Positions 58,977-64,000 of a DNA stretch of 64,000 nt are shown piece after piece. Source of the stretch: CAVQZA01 sp963718355. Its GTDB lineage: Bacteria > Actinomycetota > Thermoleophilia > Gaiellales > Gaiellaceae. Under the pieces are notes generated by a model. That model was not told the origin of the DNA, did no database searches, and saw only the letters and a program-made list of their open reading frames with translations. Position 1 is the first letter of the stretch. Every line of letters starts with the position of its first letter. The stretch is taken from contig CAVQZA010000006.1 of the NCBI GenBank assembly GCA_963718355.1, positions 1 through 64,000 on the forward strand. Direction: 5' to 3'. The position numbers and the translations under genes were made by a program.

Positions 58977-59682
58977 CGAGCTCCTGCGCGGTGCCCTCGC
59001 CGCCGAGCGAGAGCCCGCGCACCACGGCTGCCGGGACGCCGTCGGTCTTGCCCATCACGAGCTCGGCAGCGCCGGCGATCTCGTCGGCGACCGCGATCGT
59101 GGTCGACTGCAGCTCGTAGCCGGCGCCGTCGAGCTGCCCGGTCAGGTCGAGCAGCGGCGTCAGACCGGCGACGCCGATCGCGATGTCGGTCGTGCCCATG
59201 CGCCAGGCGCGGCCGAACGAGTCGGAGACGATCACCCCCACGGTGGCGCCGGTCATCTCGCGCAGGCGCCCGCGGAGGTGCGCGGCCGACGCATCGGGGT
59301 CGAGCGGGAGCAGGACGAGCATCCCGGCCTCGGGCGCGTTCGATGCGTCCACTCCGGCCGAGCCGCACACGAAGCCGTGGCGCGTCTCTGCGATGACGAA
59401 CCCGGCGCGGACGCGGACGACGCGCGCCGACTCGCGCAGGATCGCCTCGATGTGCCGCGCGTCTCGGTCCTCGCCCTCGGCAATCTCGAGCGCCCGGGCG
59501 GACGGCTCGACGTCGTCGAGCACGACGACGCGGCCCTCCGACTTCGACACGGCCTTCTGGGCGACGACGAGGACGTCGCCGTCCACGAGCTCGACGGCGC
59601 CGGCGACGAGTGACGCCAGGTCGTCGCCCTCCCGAATCTCGGGCAGCCCGAGCACCGGCAGGACGCGAACTTCCGCGCTCAC
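58945..59682 (-). CDS. cofE: Coenzyme F420-0:L-glutamate ligase
   Basis: 245 residues from GTG 59682, overlapping the npdG stop by 4 bp. LPVLGLPEIREGDDLASLVA, DVLVVAQKAVSKSEGRVVVL, GATVGVIVSDSFGRAWRMGT and GMEL-equivalent DEIAGAAELVMGKTDGVPAA are diagnostic of CofE/FbiB-N. It adds gamma-linked glutamates to F420-0. The C-terminal nitroreductase-like half seen in mycobacterial FbiB is absent. Last gene of the minus-strand F420 operon. Confidence 0.95.
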   Translation of the reverse strand: MSAEVRVLPVLGLPEIREGDDLASLVAGAVELVDGDVLVVAQKAVSKSEGRVVVLDDVEPSARALEIAEGEDRDARHIEAILRESARVVRVRAGFVIAETRHGFVCGSAGVDASNAPEAGMLVLLPLDPDASAAHLRGRLREMTGATVGVIVSDSFGRAWRMGTTDIAIGVAGLTPLLDLTGQLDGAGYELQSTTIAVADEIAGAAELVMGKTDGVPAAVVRGLSLGGEGTAQELVMPAERDLFR

Positions 59683-60299
59683 TTCAAGCCGCTCACGCGG
59701 AGCCCTACGTGGGCCTTGTAGCGCTTGTTCAGGTTCACGATCACGGCGGTCATCCCCTCGAGCGCGCGGGCGCTCGCCAGCGGTCCCGCGTCGACGGCGC
59801 GCCCGCGGACGAGGCGGCCTGCGAGCTCGAGCGCGAGCTCCTTCGCAGCCGCGTCGTCGCCACAGACGAATGCGTCCTCCTCCGGCGCCTCCTCGGCGCC
59901 GAGGTTCGTCGCGGCGAGCGAGTGGAGCCCCGCGACGACGGGTCCCTGGACGACGTCCTGGATCCGCTCGGCGAGCGACCTCGCGTCGATGGTCGGGCGT
60001 ACTCCGGTCGGCGAGAAATTGAGCTCTGCGGCGACCGAGAAGAGCGGTGTCCGGCCGATCGCTTCGGCGTGCTCTTGCGCGGTCTCGAGCGCCGCGTCGG
60101 CCTTCACGGCGAGGAAGACCAGGTCGGCGCTGATCGCAGCCTCGGCGTTCGTCATCCCCTCGCACGCGAGCTCGGCGGCGGCGGTCTGGGCGCGCTCGGC
60201 GTCGCGCGAACCGATCACGACCTCGGCGCCCGCCTCGACGAGCCGCCGCGAGAGCGCAACGCCGAAGCTGCCCGTCCCGCCGAGCACCGCGACCCTCAT
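59679..60299 (-). CDS. npdG: F420-dependent NADP oxidoreductase (Fno/NpdG)
   Basis: 206 residues. The Rossmann start MRVAVLGGTGSFGVALSRRL with GSRDAERA gives the NADP-binding pattern. ISADLVFLAVKADAALETAQ and LNFSPTGVRPTI follow the family, and the C-terminus KRYKAHVGLRVSGL closes it. It transfers hydride between NADPH and F420, supplying F420H2 to reductases. It sits between cofD and cofE with 4-bp overlaps on both sides, tying it to the pathway. Confidence 0.9.
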   Translation of the reverse strand: MRVAVLGGTGSFGVALSRRLVEAGAEVVIGSRDAERAQTAAAELACEGMTNAEAAISADLVFLAVKADAALETAQEHAEAIGRTPLFSVAAELNFSPTGVRPTIDARSLAERIQDVVQGPVVAGLHSLAATNLGAEEAPEEDAFVCGDDAAAKELALELAGRLVRGRAVDAGPLASARALEGMTAVIVNLNKRYKAHVGLRVSGLK

Positions 60300-61198
60300 C
60301 GGAGCGCGGCCTCGGCGAGGCGCCTGCGCGCCGACGCATCGGTCATCAGCGTCTTCGTGACGACCGTTTCGACGTCGAGCTCGGCGGGCGCATCGGCCTC
60401 GTCGATCACGAGCACGTCGATCAGGCCCTCGTAGCAGGAGGCGACGTGGGCAGGCGTCGTGCCACCTGCGAGGCGCGCGAGCATGCGGTCGGCCGGGCCT
60501 TTCACCGCCGCGCCGCCGATCAGCGGGCTCACCGCGACGCACGGCACGCGACGGCGCTCGAGCGCTGCGCGGATCCCGGCGACGGCCAGGATCGGCTCGA
60601 TCGAGACGTACGGGTTGGACGGGGCGAAGAGGATCAGGTCGGCGGCGTCGAGGGCCTCCTCGACTCCGGGCGCGGGGTGCGCGGCGGCGGCCCCCTCGAA
60701 GCGCAGGCCGTCGACGTCGTCGCGATGGCCGCGCGCGACGAACCACTCCTGGAACGGGAAGGTGCCGGCCGGCGTCTCGAGCCAGGTCCGAAGCGAGTCG
60801 TCGGTCGCGGGCAGCAGGCGCACCTCGATTCCCGCCGCGGTCGCGAGCCGAGCCGTGATCGCCGAGAGCGGCTCCCCTGCCGCGAGCGCCTGTGTCCGCA
60901 CGAGATGCAGGCCGATGTCGCGGTCGCCGAGCATGAACCAGCCCTCGCCGCCGAACCGTCGCGCCTCCTCGAGCGCGCTCCAGGTCTCCGCTGCGCGGCC
61001 CCAGCCGCGTTCCTCGTCGTTGAGGCCGGCGAGCGCGTAGAGGATCGAGTCGAGGTCGGGCGAGACGTGGAGGCCGAGCACCTCGAGGTCGTCGCCGACG
61101 TTGCCGATCACCGTGATGTCCTGCGGTTCCAGCGTCTCCGCGAGCGCGCGGACGAAGCGCGCTCCGCCGACGCCGCCGGAGAGGACAACGACCTTCAT
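60296..61198 (-). CDS. cofD: 2-phospho-L-lactate (or PEP) transferase
   Basis: 300 residues. VVVLSGGVGGARFVRALAET, GNVGDDLEVLGLHVSPDLDS, FMLGDRDIGLHLVRTQAL, LFAPSNPYVSIEPILAVAGI and SPLIGGAAVKGPADRML are the CofD/FbiA blocks. It joins the guanylylated three-carbon acid to the deazaflavin Fo. In actinobacteria the acid is usually phosphoenolpyruvate. 4-bp overlaps with cofC and npdG. Confidence 0.96.
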   Translation of the reverse strand: MKVVVLSGGVGGARFVRALAETLEPQDITVIGNVGDDLEVLGLHVSPDLDSILYALAGLNDEERGWGRAAETWSALEEARRFGGEGWFMLGDRDIGLHLVRTQALAAGEPLSAITARLATAAGIEVRLLPATDDSLRTWLETPAGTFPFQEWFVARGHRDDVDGLRFEGAAAAHPAPGVEEALDAADLILFAPSNPYVSIEPILAVAGIRAALERRRVPCVAVSPLIGGAAVKGPADRMLARLAGGTTPAHVASCYEGLIDVLVIDEADAPAELDVETVVTKTLMTDASARRRLAEAALR

Positions 61199-61794
61199 CG
61201 AACCGACACCGCGAGGGCCAGGCGAGTCCGGACGCCCGCACGGTCGCCGAGGCGCTCGAGGTCCTCGAGCGTGTCCACGTCGCCGACGAGCCCGGGGAGC
61301 GGCGCGGCCGCCGAGCCCCGGCCGAGCTCTGCCGCGTGAGCCACGAAGCGAGCAGCGCTGCCGGCGCCGTAGAGCGGTGCGAAGAGCTCGGGCGAGGCGA
61401 GTGCGAGCGCGTTCGTCGTCCCGTCCGCCGCCGGCGCATACGCGAGACCGCGCGGCGGCACGACGGCGAGCAGCGCGAGAAGATCGGCGGGCCGGACGAG
61501 CGGCAGGTCGGCGTTCACCACGAGGACAGGGCCTTCCGGGACGAGAGCGAGCGCGGCCGCGACCGCCGGGCCCTGGCCGCCGCCCGGGTCGGCGACGACC
61601 GACACGCCGAGCTCGGCCGCAAGCTCGGCAGCGGCGCCGTCGTTCGAGACGAGGGCGGTCGCACCGACGAGAACGCAGGTCTCGAGCACATCGACCAGCA
61701 TCGCGAGCGCGAGCTCCGCACGGGCGGGCTCCGGCAGCGGCGCGAGGCGGTGCTTCCCACCCGCGCCCCGGAACGGCACGACGATCGAGACCAT
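61195..61794 (-). CDS. cofC: 2-phospho-L-lactate/PEP guanylyltransferase
   Basis: 199 residues. The nucleotidyltransferase start SIVVPFRGAGGKHRLAPLPE, VVADPGGGQGPAVAAALALV, VLVVNADLPLVRPADLLAL and GTTNALALASPELFAPLYG match CofC/FbiD. It activates the three-carbon acid with GTP for CofD. A TAGTCT box 7 nt before the ATG suggests its own promoter, separate from the upstream hemH genes. The Fo synthase genes (fbiC or cofGH) are not in the window. Confidence 0.93.
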   Translation of the reverse strand: MVSIVVPFRGAGGKHRLAPLPEPARAELALAMLVDVLETCVLVGATALVSNDGAAAELAAELGVSVVADPGGGQGPAVAAALALVPEGPVLVVNADLPLVRPADLLALLAVVPPRGLAYAPAADGTTNALALASPELFAPLYGAGSAARFVAHAAELGRGSAAAPLPGLVGDVDTLEDLERLGDRAGVRTRLALAVSVR

Positions 61795-61807
61795 CGCCGA
61801 GAGACTA
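61795..61807 (-). promoter_or_regulatory. Candidate leaderless promoter of cofC
   Basis: On the minus strand TAGTCT (61807-61802) ends 7 nt before ATG 61794. Confidence 0.45.
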
Positions 61808-61823
61808 ACCGCCGCGCTGTGTC

Positions 61824-62099
61824 CTACAGCTCGCCGCGACCCTCGTCGACCCAGGTCTGGAGCTCGTAGAAGTGCGTGTCCTTGAGCGCCTCGACGAGCC
61901 GCGGGTCGGTGTGAGCGGCGTGGAAGACGTTGTGGTCCAGGTCGGCGCAGAGCTCGACGGTCTCGAGGTCGAGCCCCGGCAGCTTCATCAGCACTTCCCC
62001 GGGGAGATACGCCTCGGTCGCGGAGTAGTGCTTGAACTGGAGGTTCGGCGCCAGCTCCATCAGATCGGGCCAGTCCGGACACGTGCGAATCGTCGTCAT
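61824..62099 (-). CDS. Small conserved protein of unknown function
   Basis: 91 residues. It starts TIRTCPDWPDLMELAPNLQF and contains EAYLPGEVLMKLPGLDLETV and CADLDHNVFHAAHTDPRLVE. It is acidic and soluble with two Cys and several His, but shows no motif I recognise. It overlaps the ABC ATPase gene by 4 bp and lies 29 bp before cofC, so it belongs to the same transcription unit as one or both. A function in the heme or F420 part is possible but unsupported. Confidence 0.65.
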   Translation of the reverse strand: MTTIRTCPDWPDLMELAPNLQFKHYSATEAYLPGEVLMKLPGLDLETVELCADLDHNVFHAAHTDPRLVEALKDTHFYELQTWVDEGRGEL

Positions 62100-63298
62100 C
62101 GGTCTCCGTTTCTCGTTTCATCCTGCGTCCAGCGGCCGTCGAGGCGCACAAGCCCGCGCCCCTCCCCCGCCGGATAGACGACGAACGCGAGCGCGTCGTC
62201 GAGCTGGTGGTACAGGTGCTCGCCCGACTCGTCGGCGAGCCCCAGCCGCAAGTGGAACCGCCCGTCGGCGAGGGGCAACTCGTCCACGTCGAAGCGTAGC
62301 GCGCAGCCACCGTCCCAGCCGAGGGCTGCCGTGTCCTGCACACCGCCCGCAAGAAGCAATCCGGCCTCGTCGCGCACCTCGAACGAGAGCCGCGGCGCCG
62401 CGAGCTCCGGCTCCGCCTCGATCCGCACCCGCATCGAGAGCGGCTCGCCTGCGAGGAACTGCTCGCGCGGCTCGCCGCCCGGGCCGACGAGCGAGACCGA
62501 GACGACGCGGGCCTCGCGGCTGCCCCACTCGCGCAGGCCGGCGCCGCGCTCCACCGGATCGCGCTCGTCGGCGAGCAGCCGGTGGTAGGCGACGATCGCC
62601 TCGTGCGTCGGCCCGTCGAACTCGACCCGGCCGCCCTTGAGCAGGACCGCGCGATCACAGAGGCGCTCGACCGACGAGGCGTCGTGCGAGACGAAGACGA
62701 TCGTGCCGCCGCGCTGCTTGAACTCGAAGATCTTGCCGAAGCACTTGCGCTGGAACTCCTCGTCGCCGACGGCGAAGACCTCGTCCAGCAGGAGCACGTC
62801 GGCCTCGATGTGCGCGGCGACTGCGAAGCCGAGCCGCATCGCCATCCCCGAGGAGTAGGTGCGGACGGGAAGGTCGATGAAGCGCTCGAGGCCGGCGAAC
62901 GCGACGATCTCGTCCATCAGCTCGCGGATCCGGGAGCGCTTGAGGCCGTGGATCGAGCCGTTGAGATAGACGTTCTCGCGGCCGGTGAAGTCGGGCTGGA
63001 AGCCGGCGCCGAGCTCGAGCAGCGAGCCGACGCGGCCGCCGACCGCGACGCGGCCGCCGGTGGGCTTGATGATCCCGGCGAGCAGCCGCAGCAGCGTCGT
63101 CTTGCCGGAGCCGTTGCGGCCGACGAGGCCCAGCGCGCTGCCCGGCTCCGCCGCGAAAGACACGTCCTCGAGCGCCCAGACGTCGCGTGTCTCGTCGCGT
63201 CCGCCGGAGACGACGAGCTCCTTCAGCGTCCGCTGCGCGCGCTGGTGGACGCGGAAGCGCCGCGATACGGCGTCGACCTCGATCGCGCCGGGTCTCAT
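62096..63298 (-). CDS. ABC transporter ATPase for polysaccharide/teichoic-acid export with Wzt-like C-terminal domain
   Basis: 400 residues. Walker A LGLVGRNGSGKTTLLRLLAG, signature RTYSSGMAMRLGFA, Walker B DVLLLDEVFAVGDEEFQRK and switch FVSHDASSV match the TagH/Wzt export class. The last about 150 residues (SLVGPGGEPREQFLAGEPLS, RFHLRLGLADESGEHLYHQL) form a Wzt-type glycan-binding domain. No membrane component is adjacent in the window, so its permease is elsewhere. It has 4-bp overlaps with hemH and the small protein, an odd placement for an exporter. Confidence 0.9.
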   Translation of the reverse strand: MRPGAIEVDAVSRRFRVHQRAQRTLKELVVSGGRDETRDVWALEDVSFAAEPGSALGLVGRNGSGKTTLLRLLAGIIKPTGGRVAVGGRVGSLLELGAGFQPDFTGRENVYLNGSIHGLKRSRIRELMDEIVAFAGLERFIDLPVRTYSSGMAMRLGFAVAAHIEADVLLLDEVFAVGDEEFQRKCFGKIFEFKQRGGTIVFVSHDASSVERLCDRAVLLKGGRVEFDGPTHEAIVAYHRLLADERDPVERGAGLREWGSREARVVSVSLVGPGGEPREQFLAGEPLSMRVRIEAEPELAAPRLSFEVRDEAGLLLAGGVQDTAALGWDGGCALRFDVDELPLADGRFHLRLGLADESGEHLYHQLDDALAFVVYPAGEGRGLVRLDGRWTQDETRNGDR

Positions 63299-64000
63299 GC
63301 GGCCGACGGTACCGCAAGCGTCCGCCGGACGATCGCGGCGAGCGCCGCGATGAAGGCGGGATCGGCGTTGGGCATCTCGATGCGCTGGAGTGTCATCCCG
63401 AGCTCCGCGGCGCGCTCGACGGCTTCGGTATCGAGATCCCATTTGATCTCGAGATGGTCGGCGACGAAGCCGACGGGACAGACGACGACGTCGCGGACGC
63501 CCTGGCCGTAGAGGTCGGTGAGGTGTTCGAGGATGTCCGGCCCGAGCCACGGCTCGCCGGTCGCCGACTCGCTCTGGAAGGAGAAGCTCCAGTCCTCGAC
63601 CCCGGCGGCGGCGGCGACGAGCTCGGCGGTGCGGAGCAGCTCCTCCTCGTACGGATCGCCCTCGGCCAGGATCCGCGCAGGAAGGCTGTGCGCGGTGAAC
63701 ACGACGTGCCGGTCCTCGTGACCCTGTGTTACCATGGTAACACGCTGTGATAGGAGCGCTATGAAGCCCTGCTCCTCGCCCCAGCTCCGGACGAAGCGCA
63801 GCTCGGCGCGCTCTGCGAGCGCGGCCTCGAGTTGCTCTCGGTACTTCGCGATCGACAGCGACGAGTAGTGCGGGGCGAGCACGAGCCCGACGACCGTCGT
63901 CGCGCCCGCCGCGAGTGCCTGCTCGGCGGCCTCGGCGATCCGCGGCTGCCAGTGCCGCATTCCGGTGAAGACGGGCAGCTGAAGCTCGCGCTCGAGCGCC
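63295..64000 (-). CDS. hemH: Ferrochelatase (coproporphyrin-type), partial, 5' end outside window
   Basis: Residues continue beyond position 64000: the frame reads ALERELQLPVFTGMRHWQP, so the Met at 63960 is internal. TGMRHWQPRIAEA, VGLVLAPHYSSLSI, VVFTAHSLPARI (active-site His), SFSFQSESATGEPWLGPDIL and VVCPVGFVADHLEIKWDLD (Glu) are the ferrochelatase blocks. It inserts Fe2+ into coproporphyrin III or protoporphyrin. In actinobacteria the coproporphyrin route is usual. The palindromic 20-mer at 63726-63745 encodes RVTMVT just before GHEDRHVVFTAHSLP. It overlaps the ABC gene by 4 bp. Confidence 0.92.
   Translation of the reverse strand, partial: ALERELQLPVFTGMRHWQPRIAEAAEQALAAGATTVVGLVLAPHYSSLSIAKYREQLEAALAERAELRFVRSWGEEQGFIALLSQRVTMVTQGHEDRHVVFTAHSLPARILAEGDPYEEELLRTAELVAAAAGVEDWSFSFQSESATGEPWLGPDILEHLTDLYGQGVRDVVVCPVGFVADHLEIKWDLDTEAVERAAELGMTLQRIEMPNADPAFIAALAAIVRRTLAVPSAA
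63726..63745. repeat. Palindromic 20-mer inside hemH (copy 2)
   Basis: GTGTTACCATGGTAACACGC, identical to 41982-42001 in argH; the inner 18 bp are a perfect palindrome. Read on the hemH strand it encodes RVTMVT, the same peptide and codon phase as in argH. Confidence 0.85.

Overview
Organism. The window is GC-rich throughout. It carries a coenzyme F420 biosynthesis operon, a B12-dependent (class II) ribonucleotide reductase, an arginine operon with its own argR, many GTG/TTG starts, 4-bp stop/start overlaps and many probably leaderless transcripts. Together these point to an actinomycete-like bacterium (Actinomycetota). A deep-branching group such as Thermoleophilia is my guess; no rRNA or tRNA is present to test it.

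Layout. (1) 1-14254: a biosynthetic gene cluster on the + strand. It has an FkbH-type protein tail, a free acyl carrier protein, a MaoC-dehydratase/short-chain-reductase fusion, a BtrH-like protein, three single-module NRPSs (C-A-T, C-A-T, C-A-T) and a diaminobutyrate-type aminotransferase. The first 4.1 kb is riddled with frameshifts; everything after about 4130 reads cleanly. Both first A domains read an aspartate-type specificity code, and their C domains lack the catalytic HHxxxDG motif. No thioesterase is visible. (2) 14255-18857: a gene-poor stretch, a secreted beta-helix protein, a zinc-ribbon membrane protein and a phosphoribosyltransferase. (3) 18854-26075: an ECF sigma factor with a membrane anchor and a long Pro/Thr-rich tail, holB-tmk, a sugar-nucleotide epimerase, a LytR_C protein, an O-antigen-ligase-like membrane protein and a small membrane-anchored secreted protein. 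(4) 26181-35218: nrdJ, a Fic protein behind a large palindromic operator, a HAD phosphatase, a GNAT, ACC deaminase, a YcaQ-like DNA glycosylase, a YdcF-like protein and a glycosyltransferase. (5) 35215-43015: arginine biosynthesis. argF diverges from argC-J-B-D-R-G-H across a pair of ARG-box palindromes. (6) 43012-47022: a GNAT, an aldo/keto reductase, DinB, PdxH and an ArsR/SRPBCC pair. (7) 47085-54365: a GNAT-acyl-CoA synthetase fusion, a VIT1-type metal transporter, a P1B ATPase, CorA, a CBS-BON protein and a cupin. (8) 54362-58976: a GerMN lipoprotein, a NarL-type two-component pair, and a DsbA-like/VKOR disulfide pair. (9) 58945-64000: a minus-strand operon hemH-ABC ATPase-small protein-cofC-cofD-npdG-cofE, covering most of F420 assembly plus an F420:NADPH oxidoreductase.

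How the parts work together. The arginine block is a complete ornithine-to-arginine set with an in-operon repressor and matching operators. The F420 operon makes and reduces the cofactor. The NRPS cluster couples a carrier-protein branch (FkbH, ACP, MaoC-SDR, BtrH-like) to three amino-acid modules and a Dab-forming aminotransferase; its product is unknown.

Main unexplained signals. These are the C-domain motif loss, the dense frameshifts confined to 1-4.1 kb, a 20-bp palindrome placed in the same reading frame inside argH and hemH, a duplicated TGCTCATGAGCA element next to pdxH, a 30-bp palindrome covering the fic promoter, and a recurrent TANNNT box 6-8 nt before start codons.
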